A stretch of DNA of 12,574 nt from an uncultured Sphingobacteriaceae bacterium (GTDB lineage: Bacteria > Bacteroidota > Bacteroidia > Sphingobacteriales > Sphingobacteriaceae): contig CALNCF010000388.1 in assembly GCA_937875035.1 (NCBI GenBank), positions 1-12,574 of the forward strand, read 5' to 3'. Below are positions 1 through 7,088 of this stretch, piece by piece. The position numbers and the translations under genes were made by a program. Under the pieces are notes generated by a model. The model was not told the origin of the DNA. It ran no database searches and saw only the letters and a list, made by a program, of their open reading frames with translations. Within the stretch, counting starts at the first letter, position 1, and every line of letters starts with the position of its first letter.

Positions 1-422
1 TGAAGCAGGTACAGGAAGCCGGTGAAGGCTCCCGTATCAACCCCTAAGATCCCGTTACAGATCAGGTGATCGGAAATACGTGCCAGCTCCATGATGATGA
101 CACGGAGGTAATCTACCCGTTTAGGAGTTTGTACACCCAGCAGCTTTTCTACCGTTAAATGCCAGCCGAAATTATTGATCGGCGATGAGCAATAGTTCAA
201 ACGGTCGGTTAAAGGTGTGATCTGGTAATAAGGGCGGTGTTCGGCAATCTTTTCGAATGCCCGGTGAATATAGCCGATCGTAGATACGCCACTGACGATA
301 CGCTCTCCGTCCATCTCCAGAACGTTCTGGAACACCCCGTGTGTGGCAGGGTGAGTCGGACCAAGATTCAGCGTCGTGGTTTCTCTCTCTAATTCGTTTT
401 CTCCTAATTGTATGTGAGCCAT
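1..422 (-). CDS. nuoD: NADH-quinone oxidoreductase subunit D, 5' part (cut by window edge)
   Basis: This is the first 140 codons of the 49-kDa-type subunit of respiratory complex I, which helps form the quinone site in the peripheral arm next to the membrane. The family signature is visible: LGPTHPATHG at residues 20-29, then HRAFEK (53-58), DRLNYCSSPINN (73-84) and VEKLLG. By family analogy His28 and Tyr77 match the conserved His/Tyr pair that contacts the quinone head. The start is the ATG at 422. It lies 72 nt after the nuoC stop, and an AAGG sits unusually close to it. NuoC and NuoD are separate proteins here, not fused as in E. coli. The rest of the gene lies beyond position 1. Confidence 0.95.
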   Translation of the reverse strand, partial: MAHIQLGENELERETTTLNLGPTHPATHGVFQNVLEMDGERIVSGVSTIGYIHRAFEKIAEHRPYYQITPLTDRLNYCSSPINNFGWHLTVEKLLGVQTPKRVDYLRVIIMELARISDHLICNGILGVDTGAFTGFLYLL

Positions 423-494
423 ACCTTATATTTTTGGATCATGAATACGTTCGGGTTTAACAGGCCTTCCGGTATTCAGAAATGTATATTCTAT

Positions 495-992
495 CTATCT
501 TCCGAAATAACTGTCGTTCTTATCGATCCGGTTCGGGTCTTCCAGCGGGTATTCCTTACGCATCGGGAACGCAACCATATCGTCTACGTTCAGGATCCGT
601 TTCAGGTTAGGATGTCCTTCAAACTTCACCCCGAAGAAATCGTAGGTTTCTCTTTCCATCCAGTTAGCTGCTGAGAATAATTTCGTAGCTGTGGCGATCA
701 CGGGTTTGTCTTCCGGCAGGATCACCTTGATGCGCACACGGAAATTATGGACCAGGCTGTGCACATGGTACACCACCACGATCTGCTTATCATCCGGGTA
801 ATGTACGGCACAAAGATCCGTAAGGAACTGCATCTGGAAATCCGGGTGAGTGTACAGGTATTCCAGCACCTGCATAATATTTTCCCTGGTCGCTGTGAAG
901 GTCAGCAATTGATAGGGCTGCTCGAAGCGGCTGAGGCCGTTGCCGAATTTCCCCTGTAATTCGTTGATGATATGTTCTGTAACGATTGCCAT
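495..992 (-). CDS. nuoC: NADH-quinone oxidoreductase subunit C
   Basis: This is the 30-kDa-type subunit of complex I, a soluble peripheral-arm protein that packs against NuoD near the quinone site. The 165-residue product carries the family signature ERETYDFFGVKFEGHPNLKR around residues 112-131. A basic and acidic C-terminal stretch with FPMRKEYPLED follows and is also typical. The length is normal for an unfused NuoC. The ATG at 992 follows the nuoB stop with a single base between them, which implies co-translation. There are no membrane segments and no cysteine motif, as expected for this subunit. The assignment is firm from both the signature and the operon position. Confidence 0.95.
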   Translation of the reverse strand: MAIVTEHIINELQGKFGNGLSRFEQPYQLLTFTATRENIMQVLEYLYTHPDFQMQFLTDLCAVHYPDDKQIVVVYHVHSLVHNFRVRIKVILPEDKPVIATATKLFSAANWMERETYDFFGVKFEGHPNLKRILNVDDMVAFPMRKEYPLEDPNRIDKNDSYFGR

Positions 993-993
993 C

Positions 994-1536
994 TTATTGG
1001 ATTCCGTATTGAGCCAGCAGTTCCTGGTACTGCGGCTGGTTTCTTCTTCTTAACGGTTCATTCTTTACCAGGTCCTGGATACGGTTAAAGCCATCGATAA
1101 TGGCTTCCGGACGCGGAGGACAACCCGGCACGTATACGTCCACCGGGATCACTTCGTCTATACCCTGCAATACGCTGTATGTATCGAATATCCCGCCGGA
1201 AGAGGCGCAGGCGCCTACGGCGATCACCCAACGGGGCTCTGCCATCTGTAAATATACCTGGCGCAGCACCGGACCCATCTTTTTGGCAATGGTACCCATT
1301 ACCATTAACAGGTCGGCCTGGCGGGGTGAAAAGCTTGGTCTTTCGGAGCCGAAACGGGCAAAATCATAGTGAGAGCCCATCGTAGCCATAAATTCGATCC
1401 CGCAACATGAAGTTGCAAACGGAAGCGGCCATAATGAATGGGAACGAGCAAGCCCGATCACCTTGTCGAATCGGGTAGCAAAGAAACCAGCGCCTTCGAT
1501 ACCGTCGGGCGCGTCAACCAGTTTAACTTCACTCAT
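994..1536 (-). CDS. nuoB: NADH-quinone oxidoreductase subunit B
   Basis: This is the PSST-type subunit of complex I, which holds the terminal iron-sulfur cluster N2 that passes electrons to quinone. All four cluster ligands are visible in 180 residues: the tandem Cys44-Cys45 (SCCGIEF), Cys110 (VGACASSGG) and Cys139 (PGCPPRPE). SERPSFSPRQADLLMVMGT (64-82) is also family-typical. The start is the ATG at 1536. It is followed at once by nuoC and preceded by a 107-nt gap from nuoA. That gap is long for this operon and holds a TAnnTTTG box and a terminator-like hairpin (see those entries), so nuoB may be partly uncoupled from nuoA. Confidence 0.97.
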   Translation of the reverse strand: MSEVKLVDAPDGIEGAGFFATRFDKVIGLARSHSLWPLPFATSCCGIEFMATMGSHYDFARFGSERPSFSPRQADLLMVMGTIAKKMGPVLRQVYLQMAEPRWVIAVGACASSGGIFDTYSVLQGIDEVIPVDVYVPGCPPRPEAIIDGFNRIQDLVKNEPLRRRNQPQYQELLAQYGIQ

Positions 1537-1550
1537 AGGAATGTCTTTAA

Positions 1551-1586
1551 ATTAAAAACTCATCCCGAAAAAAAGCGGAATGAGTT
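1551..1586 (-). terminator. Terminator-like hairpin between nuoA and nuoB
   Basis: Read on the minus strand, an 11-bp stem (arms 1576-1586 and 1557-1567, one G-U pair) closes an 8-nt loop of mainly T. It is followed by a TTTTTAATTT tract ending near 1551. It has the form of an intrinsic terminator or attenuator, although both flanking genes belong to one operon. The stem is only moderately GC-rich, so it may instead process or stabilise the mRNA. The outer 5' arm abuts the TAnnTTTG box at 1588-1595, so a transcript starting there would lack part of the stem. Confidence 0.5.
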
Positions 1587-1587
1587 G

Positions 1588-1595
1588 CAAATGTA
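1588..1595 (-). promoter_or_regulatory. Candidate Bacteroidota -7 box upstream of nuoB (TACATTTG)
   Basis: The minus strand reads TACATTTG, a full match to the Bacteroidota box TAnnTTTG. It lies about 50 nt before the nuoB ATG and 48 nt after the nuoA stop. A clear TTG -33 element at the usual distance is lacking; only TTA-like triplets occur. The expected start site falls inside the 5' arm of the nuoA-nuoB hairpin. The motif is short and could occur by chance in AT-rich DNA. Confidence 0.4.
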
Positions 1596-1643
1596 TAATA
1601 TTATCTTGGTTTTAAGCCTTAACCGCGCGGGTTTTTTGCTTAT

Positions 1644-2015
1644 TTATTCCCAGTCTAAAGCACCCTTTTTAACCACATAAAACAAACCGGCCAGCAGAAG
1701 TCCGATAAACACGAACATCTCTATAAAGCCCTGAAAACCAAACTCCCGGAAATTAACCGCCCAAGGGTACATAAAAATCACCTCGACATCAAATAATACG
1801 AAGAGAATAGCCACCAGGAAGTACTTTACGGAGATCGGCGAACGGGCATCGCCCTGCTGCTCGATACCGCACTCAAAGTTCTCCAGCTTGTCGGCCGTAC
1901 GGCGCTTAGGACCGATCAGGTGGGTCATCACCATCGTCATCGCAACGAAGCCTAAGGCTGCCAGGATCTGTAATACGATCGGGAAATAATCGGAAGGAAC
2001 ACTGATGTTTTGCAT
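1644..2015 (-). CDS. nuoA: NADH-quinone oxidoreductase subunit A
   Basis: This is a small membrane subunit of complex I (ND3-type), located where the peripheral arm meets the membrane arm. The 123-residue protein has three predicted membrane helices, at about 10-34, 64-88 and 95-116. It has the conserved loop ENFECGIE (45-52), whose cysteine is the one whose exposure changes between active and resting states in related enzymes. FDVE at 75-78 and the C-terminal DWE are also typical. It is the first gene of the nuo operon. The ATG at 2015 lies only 15 nt after the hairpin at 2031-2065, so its leader is dominated by that structure. Confidence 0.95.
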   Translation of the reverse strand: MQNISVPSDYFPIVLQILAALGFVAMTMVMTHLIGPKRRTADKLENFECGIEQQGDARSPISVKYFLVAILFVLFDVEVIFMYPWAVNFREFGFQGFIEMFVFIGLLLAGLFYVVKKGALDWE

Positions 2016-2022
2016 ACTTGAT

Positions 2023-2065
2023 TAAAATAAGAGATGCCATCCTGTTGTGTTGAAGATGGCATCTC
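2023..2065 (-). terminator. Intrinsic terminator of the Ton/TPR operon, also in the nuoA leader
   Basis: A perfect 11-bp inverted repeat has arms at 2055-2065 and 2031-2041 and a 13-nt loop. On the minus strand it is followed by TTATTTTAAT. It lies just after the TPR gene stop (2088) and fits an intrinsic terminator for the operon above. A TAnnTTTG box sits upstream of it, at 2075-2082, so a nuo transcript starting there would also carry this hairpin at its 5' end. Confidence 0.75.
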
Positions 2066-2074
2066 AATACCTGA

Positions 2075-2082
2075 CAAAAGTA
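2075..2082 (-). promoter_or_regulatory. Candidate promoter box for the nuo operon (TACTTTTG)
   Basis: The minus strand reads TACTTTTG, a full match to TAnnTTTG, directly after the TPR stop codon. A TTA triplet lies 20 nt upstream in place of the usual TTG. The predicted start is near 2070, giving a leader of about 55 nt that opens with the 2031-2065 hairpin. It is the only box of this type seen between the TPR gene and nuoA. Confidence 0.5.
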
Positions 2083-2087
2083 AAAAA

Positions 2088-3674
2088 TTATTTCAATTGG
2101 CTTAACACATCTTTCGCCTGCTTATCGCCCGGTTCCAGCTCCAGGATCTTCAGCCAGTATGTCTTAGAGGTAGCCTTGTCGTTTGCCACGCTAAAGTAAT
2201 AGTCGCCCATATAACGGTAAGCCTCTATGAGGTCTCTGCCGTTCTTCTTAGGATCGTATTTGGGGTCCGCCAGGGTCAGCTCAATAAACTTATCGTAGTA
2301 TGGCTTGGCCAGGCCATCGTTCTTGTTGTCTTCCGCATCGATAATCGCGTTGTTTCTTCCCCTGTATAACCAGGCTGTCGCGAAATCGTCCTTGATGCTG
2401 ATCAGGTTTGCAAAAGCGCTGTCGGATTTCACATTTTCCTTACCGAAGTAATAAGCACGGCCGATAAAGAAATAATCCACGGCAGAAGGATTTTTACCTT
2501 CTATTTTCTGCTCGTAAGCCACTGCCGACTCATTGTATTTTTTCATGGAGAAATAGGCGTCGGCAAGATCACCGTAAAGGTCTCTGTCTGCGGTATCCAT
2601 CTCCAGGGCTTTCTGAATATTGGTGATCCCCAGTGAATCCTGCTTGCTCTTTACCTGTAATTTACCCAGGTATGAATAATCGGAAGGAAGGATCTTGCGC
2701 GGGTTCATACTGAAAAATTTATTCATCGCATTCAGACCGGCAGGGTAATCCTTGATCTCATAAGAGGCATAACCCAGCAAACGGTAGATCACGTAATCCG
2801 TTGAATCTCTTTTCACGATCTCCTTGATCAGGTCGGAAGACTCCTGGTATTGCTTTCCAAGGAACAGGAAACGTGCATAACGCAGCTGAGAGTTCAGCGA
2901 TTTATCGGTCAGCTCCATGTATTTTTTATACATCTCCACCGCGCTTTCATAACGTTTCGCGAACAGCTCCAGCTCGCCGTATTCACGATAGATCGGAGGG
3001 TAGTTCGCATCAATGCTGATCGCTTTTTCAAAAGCGGCCTTCGCTTCCTGGTAGTTCAGGGCACGTGTATAAAGCTTACCTGTACGCACGTACGCCTTCA
3101 CGTAGTTCGAGTTAATCTTCAGCGCTTCGTTATAGAATTTCACCGCGTTCGATCCATCGTTCTGCTCCAGGTACACATCACCAATAGCTACATATACTTC
3201 AGGGTTCTGAGGCTCGAGCGTTTTCGCACGACCCAGGTAGATCAGCGCATCCTGGAAATTCTTCTTTCCAAGCTCGGTGTATGCTTCGCCAATGTATAAG
3301 AGTGTTTTATAATCTTTTCCTAATGAGATGCCTGCTGCTTTTTCGAATTGAGCTTTTGCTTCCGCATCGTTTCCGCTGTCGAACGCAAGTGCGCCCAACC
3401 CTACGATATTCAATGAAGAATTCGCGTTTACCTGCAAGCCACGGTTAAAATAAAACCGGGCAGAATCTACATTTTCCTGCTTAAAGTAAACCTTTCCCAG
3501 GTAATAGTAGTTCGCTGCGTCTGCAGGATTAGACTGGATCAACGATTGAAAAATTTTACGGGCATTTTCGTATTGTTCCACTTCAATCGCCCGGATGCCT
3601 TGCAGGGCATCCTGCGCTTTCACTAACGAAACCGTACTAAACAAAATCCCTGCTGCTAAAACTAATTTTCTCAT
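2088..3674 (-). CDS. Periplasmic tetratricopeptide-repeat protein, last gene of the Ton operon
   Basis: The product is a 528-residue exported scaffold of unknown specific role. Residues 1-20 form a signal peptide (basic start, hydrophobic core, cleavage predicted after VKA before Gln21). The rest is almost wholly TPR units, roughly a dozen, with the usual pattern of Gly/Ala-Tyr and Pro positions (for example YYYLGKVYFKQ and VYVAIGDVYLEQ). No enzymatic motif and no C-terminal anchor was seen. It follows the PstS-like gene by 88 nt, with no obvious promoter between, and is followed by the terminator at 2031-2065. Its place in the operon suggests it binds partner proteins in the periplasm linked to TonB-driven transport; this is inference. 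Confidence 0.85.
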   Translation of the reverse strand: MRKLVLAAGILFSTVSLVKAQDALQGIRAIEVEQYENARKIFQSLIQSNPADAANYYYLGKVYFKQENVDSARFYFNRGLQVNANSSLNIVGLGALAFDSGNDAEAKAQFEKAAGISLGKDYKTLLYIGEAYTELGKKNFQDALIYLGRAKTLEPQNPEVYVAIGDVYLEQNDGSNAVKFYNEALKINSNYVKAYVRTGKLYTRALNYQEAKAAFEKAISIDANYPPIYREYGELELFAKRYESAVEMYKKYMELTDKSLNSQLRYARFLFLGKQYQESSDLIKEIVKRDSTDYVIYRLLGYASYEIKDYPAGLNAMNKFFSMNPRKILPSDYSYLGKLQVKSKQDSLGITNIQKALEMDTADRDLYGDLADAYFSMKKYNESAVAYEQKIEGKNPSAVDYFFIGRAYYFGKENVKSDSAFANLISIKDDFATAWLYRGRNNAIIDAEDNKNDGLAKPYYDKFIELTLADPKYDPKKNGRDLIEAYRYMGDYYFSVANDKATSKTYWLKILELEPGDKQAKDVLSQLK

Positions 3675-3762
3675 AGTATACTTTTTCTCGAATTAATATT
3701 CCCGTCTATTGACACAGGTGCGGAAATATGGTTTAAAAATGGTACTCGTACTTATTTTTTAT

Positions 3763-4710
3763 CTACTTGAACTCTACAATTCGGATCGGAGCCATGGTTG
3801 GAACCAGTCCTGATTTAAGGATGATCCGTTGTCCTTTATCACCAGCTATAAACGACGCGAAACCCGTAGCAAGCCCGGTCCTGGGCTCACGACTGATCGT
3901 GTATACGCTTCTTGTCAATGCATACTGGCCTGTGGCAATGTATGCCTGGTATGGCTGGTAGAAGCTGTCATCTCCCTTTTCACCCTTCTCCGCTTTTACT
4001 CCCATAACCGTGATATTGTTCTTAAAAGTGATCGCAGATGAATCATCGCGGTCACTGATCCAGTTAACACCAATAATGCCAATTGCGTTGGGGGTCTTGC
4101 TCACATAATCAATTACCTCTTCATTCGACTTAAATGCGTACATATCGCTGGTTTCCAGCTTTTCCATTCCTGCCAGCTCCGTTAAGTAACGCACGGTGCT
4201 GCTGCTTTTATTATCGAAAACGGGAATAATTTTCCCCAGCTTAGACTTCGGGTTCAGATTGCCCCAGGAAGTGATCTCTCCTTTAAGTAATTCTTTGATT
4301 TGATCTACCGTAATGTTGGAATCCGGGTTCGACTTGTTGATCACGAATGTAACGGCATCGGTAGCTATCCGGCTCGACCGGGTGGTGATCTGGATCTTCT
4401 TAAAGTAAGCCAGCTCCTGCTCATTCAGCTCCCGGCTTGCAACGATCAGAATAGCGCTGTCATTCAGGAAATCGTTGAACACTTCGGTTTCCGGCTTATA
4501 GGTCACATGGATCTGCGCTTTAGGATAGGTTACTTCAAATACCTGTTTTTCCGCATCCACGATCGACATAAACGTTTCATCAGCCGATACCTTGATCTCC
4601 CCTGAGCTTGTTGTGCTCAGCACCTTACCGTTCTTATCGGTATCGGAGCAGGAAAAAATAAAAACACATGACACCAGTAAGAGGCTCATGTTCCATATAT
4701 TTTTTTTCAT
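3763..4710 (-). CDS. PstS-like substrate-binding lipoprotein
   Basis: This 315-residue protein has the periplasmic binding-protein fold of the PstS/PBP-like family. The N-terminus is a lipoprotein signal: a hydrophobic stretch ending IFS, with Cys21 as the lipid-attachment residue. Family landmarks are SADETF (42-47), the ITSWGNLNP segment (146-154) and FDNKSSSTVRYL (165-176). The last stands where classical PstS has its R-x-x-x-SGT phosphate site. Here Ser-Ser-Thr replaces Ser-Gly-Thr, and the earlier GSSGG and GASD-type segments appear as KPETEV and ILIVASREL. Phosphate as ligand is therefore doubtful. No pstC, pstA or pstB lies nearby. The gene starts 6 nt after the small membrane-protein gene within the Ton operon. 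It could be an accessory binding protein rather than part of an ABC importer. Confidence 0.8.
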   Translation of the reverse strand: MKKNIWNMSLLLVSCVFIFSCSDTDKNGKVLSTTSSGEIKVSADETFMSIVDAEKQVFEVTYPKAQIHVTYKPETEVFNDFLNDSAILIVASRELNEQELAYFKKIQITTRSSRIATDAVTFVINKSNPDSNITVDQIKELLKGEITSWGNLNPKSKLGKIIPVFDNKSSSTVRYLTELAGMEKLETSDMYAFKSNEEVIDYVSKTPNAIGIIGVNWISDRDDSSAITFKNNITVMGVKAEKGEKGDDSFYQPYQAYIATGQYALTRSVYTISREPRTGLATGFASFIAGDKGQRIILKSGLVPTMAPIRIVEFK

Positions 4711-4716
4711 AACGGT

Positions 4717-4941
4717 TTAATTTCGGAGTGAACGGATAATGCGCATCAACCTGAAAAGCGCATATATAATAAACAGAACCCCAAGCGCAACCTTAATCGA
4801 TGTTGGATAATCGTTGAGAAGGGTCGGAACCGCTAACAGGGACACGCCGATGGCGAGGTATATTAAAAACATTAAAATGCCGAAAACCGCAAACATATTC
4901 TCACGAATCGTTCTTGTATTTTCGGCATTTTCTTTATTCAT
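4717..4941 (-). CDS. Small two-helix membrane protein in the Ton operon
   Basis: The product is a hypothetical membrane protein of 74 residues from the ATG at 4941; an in-frame TTG at 4947 would add two. A polar N-terminus rich in Asn, Glu and Arg is followed by two hydrophobic helices. They lie at about 15-38 (FAVFGILMFLIYLAIGVSLL) and 47-65 (VALGVLFIIYALFRL), and the tail is short and basic (MRIIRSLRN). No known motif was recognised. It lies 19 nt after tonB and 6 nt before the PstS-like gene, so it is almost certainly co-expressed with both. It might help assemble or anchor the Ton complex, but nothing in the sequence proves this. Confidence 0.75.
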   Translation of the reverse strand: MNKENAENTRTIRENMFAVFGILMFLIYLAIGVSLLAVPTLLNDYPTSIKVALGVLFIIYALFRLMRIIRSLRN

Positions 4942-4960
4942 TTCCAAAAGGAAAACAAGG

Positions 4961-5767
4961 TTACATTAAACGGAACTTAACCGGAACTGTGTAATACACA
5001 GGTACTGAACGTCCGTTTTGTTTACCCGGAGTAAACTTAGGCAGGGTCTTCACTACACGGATCGCCTCTTCTTCCAGTCCACCACCCACTCCGCGCAATA
5101 CTTTCACATTCCCTACTTTTCCTTCTTTATCAACTACGAACTGCAAGTAAACCGTACCATCAATGCCGTTTTCGCGGGCAATACCAGGATAAACGATCTT
5201 GCTTTGAATGTATTTGATCAGGGCTGCTTCGCCTCCCGGGAATTCCGGCATTTGCTCTACAGACAGGAATGGCTTCTCATCTTCTTCGATCACATTGCCC
5301 GTTCCATCTTCCAGTCCGCTCAGATCCACTTCTGCATTCGGATCACCTTCCACTGTTTTCTGACCCGCATCTACTTCCTGCAGCTTTTCCTGTGTCGGAG
5401 GTGGTTCATCCGGTACTTCCTGGTCAGGCTTGATCACCGGAGGTGTAAACTTCACCGTAGACTTCAACGGAGGTGGTGGCGGAGGAGGAGGTGCTACAGG
5501 TTCCTTTTCATCAACCGGAGGTGGCTCTTCCAGCATATTCGCCTGGTCAACAGGCACCACGCGCTCTTCAGGGATCACTTCAGAGAGCAGTCTTGCAATT
5601 AACGGTGCGCTAACAGCCAGTGAAAACACAACGATCGCAAATACAATACCGAGCACCGCATTCTTCGCATAGCTTTTGCGGATCTGGTATGCTCCATATT
5701 CTTTATTTCTTTTATCGAAAACAATATCAATCCACTTGTTTTCGTATAAGTCAATTTTTCCAGCCAT
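4961..5767 (-). CDS. tonB: Energy transducer TonB
   Basis: This inner-membrane-anchored protein spans the periplasm and transmits energy from ExbB/ExbD to TonB-dependent outer-membrane receptors. The 268 residues divide clearly. Residues 1-36 form a cytoplasmic segment with the Bacteroidota pattern WIDIVFDKRNKEYGAYQIRK, followed by a membrane helix at about 37-61. A proline-rich linker covers 82-124 and includes eight consecutive prolines at 93-100. The TonB C-terminal domain covers about 178-268, with FPGGEAAL, YPGIARENGIDGTVYLQFVV and VPVKFRL. It is the fourth gene of the operon, 19 nt after the second exbD. The fold is certain. Which receptors it serves cannot be read from the window, since no SusC/SusD genes are present. 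Confidence 0.95.
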   Translation of the reverse strand: MAGKIDLYENKWIDIVFDKRNKEYGAYQIRKSYAKNAVLGIVFAIVVFSLAVSAPLIARLLSEVIPEERVVPVDQANMLEEPPPVDEKEPVAPPPPPPPPLKSTVKFTPPVIKPDQEVPDEPPPTQEKLQEVDAGQKTVEGDPNAEVDLSGLEDGTGNVIEEDEKPFLSVEQMPEFPGGEAALIKYIQSKIVYPGIARENGIDGTVYLQFVVDKEGKVGNVKVLRGVGGGLEEEAIRVVKTLPKFTPGKQNGRSVPVYYTVPVKFRLM

Positions 5768-5786
5768 ATTCCTGACAGATTATAAA

Positions 5787-6419
5787 TTATAATGGTGTCT
5801 TATCTAACATTTCCAGTTCCACCGGCGTAATATCAACGATCGCGTAACGACCAATATTGCAAATGTTCATTTCGTCCAGAATGTCCACCAGGTTTTTGTA
5901 TTTAGATTCATCGTCGGCTTTAATGATAACGATCAATCCGTTCTTATACGATTTTATAGCTGATACTTTCGCTCTGTATTCGTCCTCTGTAAGCTTGTTC
6001 TCTTTGAACTCATTCCTGTATACAGGAATTGAATCGACAGCGGAGTTACGCGCGCGGTTTTCCTGAAGAAGCACAGCGCGGATACCACCTTTACCAAAAT
6101 TGGTAACCTGTGGTGTTTCTGGCTGTCCGTCTTTCATGAAATAGTATACAATCTTGTTTTCTTTTGTTAACAGGATGGTCATTGCCTGGGATTCCTTGAC
6201 CTTTGTCTGATCTTCATCAGTCATGTTATCCTCCTTCACCGGCATATTGATCTCCATCGTTTGCGGCTTGTTCATCGACGTGGTTAACATGAAGAAAGTG
6301 ATCAGGAGGAAGCCCAAGTCTACCATGGGTGTAAAATCCACCCGTGTAGAAAGCTTTTTGCCTCTTTTCTTGCCACCTTTTTTATGTCCGCCGCCACCGC
6401 CGGCTTGTATTTCTGCCAT
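5787..6419 (-). CDS. exbD: ExbD/TolR-family proton-channel protein (second copy)
   Basis: This is a Ton-complex subunit with one N-terminal membrane helix and a periplasmic domain. A glycine/lysine-rich cytoplasmic start (residues 7-22) precedes STRVDFTPMVDLGFLLITFF. Asp34 matches the essential proton-carrying Asp25 of E. coli ExbD, and the helix runs from about 31 to 48. At 210 residues it is much longer than E. coli ExbD (141). The extra length is in the periplasmic part, between an early strand (AMTILLTKENKIVYYF) and the closing GLIVIIKADDESKYKNLVDI segment that is common to the family. It lies 14 nt after the first exbD and 19 nt before tonB. It differs clearly in sequence from the other copy, so this is not a recent duplication. 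Confidence 0.92.
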   Translation of the reverse strand: MAEIQAGGGGGHKKGGKKRGKKLSTRVDFTPMVDLGFLLITFFMLTTSMNKPQTMEINMPVKEDNMTDEDQTKVKESQAMTILLTKENKIVYYFMKDGQPETPQVTNFGKGGIRAVLLQENRARNSAVDSIPVYRNEFKENKLTEDEYRAKVSAIKSYKNGLIVIIKADDESKYKNLVDILDEMNICNIGRYAIVDITPVELEMLDKTPL

Positions 6420-6433
6420 ATTCTCAAATACTA

Positions 6434-7030
6434 TTATTCAGCTGTTTCAAGACTGGTGATCAAATTGAATCGGTTAACTTTTTTCTCCTGTAATGTAGCG
6501 ATCACTCGCTTCACGATCGGATAGTTGGCATCTCCGTCACCTTTAATAGCAACTCTCAGGTTCTTGTTGGTAAAACGAGCTTGCAATACCCAGTCGGCCA
6601 GCTCATTGTTCAATGAGTCGCATGGGATTCCCGGTTGAGGGAAGGTTTTACGCTGCTCTGCATCCGCATCCAGATACTGAGGTAGATTTTTAACCGGCAC
6701 ACCGAATGCGCTCAGCAGAGAGAACTCTTGTTTCTGAGCAGGTGTAAAGGTCATGTTATATTTCTTTGCTACTTTATCTAACAATTCCACGCGTTTCTCC
6801 TGGTTATCCATACTGAAGAATACCCGTCCGTCCTTATCGATGGTCAATTGTAAGATGTCTGTTTCAGGTAATTTAATTTCCGAGATAGAAGATGGTGTTG
6901 TTACCAGCACCGGCTCATCCGGTTTAAACTTTGTTGCCAACATAAAAAATGTAAGAAGCAGGAACGCGATATCCGTCATAGCGGTCATATCTACGCTCGT
7001 ACTTTTACGTGGTAATTTTACTTTGCCCAT
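6434..7030 (-). CDS. exbD: ExbD/TolR-family proton-channel protein (first copy)
   Basis: This is a Ton-complex subunit of 198 residues with one membrane helix (about 17-33). The motif RKSTSVDMTAMTDIAFLLLT holds Asp20, the equivalent of the essential helix aspartate. The periplasmic part opens with LQLTIDKDGRVFF (60-72). An insertion follows at about 80-150, containing a Cys137 (GIPCDSL). It closes with NLRVAIKGDGDANYPIVKRVIATL, which matches the usual ExbD/TolR ending. It lies 58 nt after exbB and 14 nt before the second exbD. Having two ExbD-type genes after one ExbB is common in Bacteroidota Ton clusters. The two may form a heterodimer in the ExbB pore, which is inference. Confidence 0.92.
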   Translation of the reverse strand: MGKVKLPRKSTSVDMTAMTDIAFLLLTFFMLATKFKPDEPVLVTTPSSISEIKLPETDILQLTIDKDGRVFFSMDNQEKRVELLDKVAKKYNMTFTPAQKQEFSLLSAFGVPVKNLPQYLDADAEQRKTFPQPGIPCDSLNNELADWVLQARFTNKNLRVAIKGDGDANYPIVKRVIATLQEKKVNRFNLITSLETAE

Positions 7031-7088
7031 TTTTTATATTGTTATAAAATGAATAATCGAGTTAATTCTGTTGTTCCGTACTAACTGA

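Noticed and set aside
423..494. Possible hairpin between nuoC and nuoD (GAATAC and GTATTC arms)
   Set aside because: The 6-bp arms are far apart, the interior pairs poorly and no T-tract follows.
5467..5492. G-rich run on the plus strand, a possible G-quadruplex
   Set aside because: It is simply the complement of the TonB polyproline codons. The runs are mostly GG, so a stable quadruplex is unlikely and a coding explanation suffices.
5018..5602. Long plus-strand open frame (194 codons) opposite tonB
   Set aside because: The translation is rich in Arg, Phe and Tyr with no family features, and it lies wholly antisense to a certain tonB gene.
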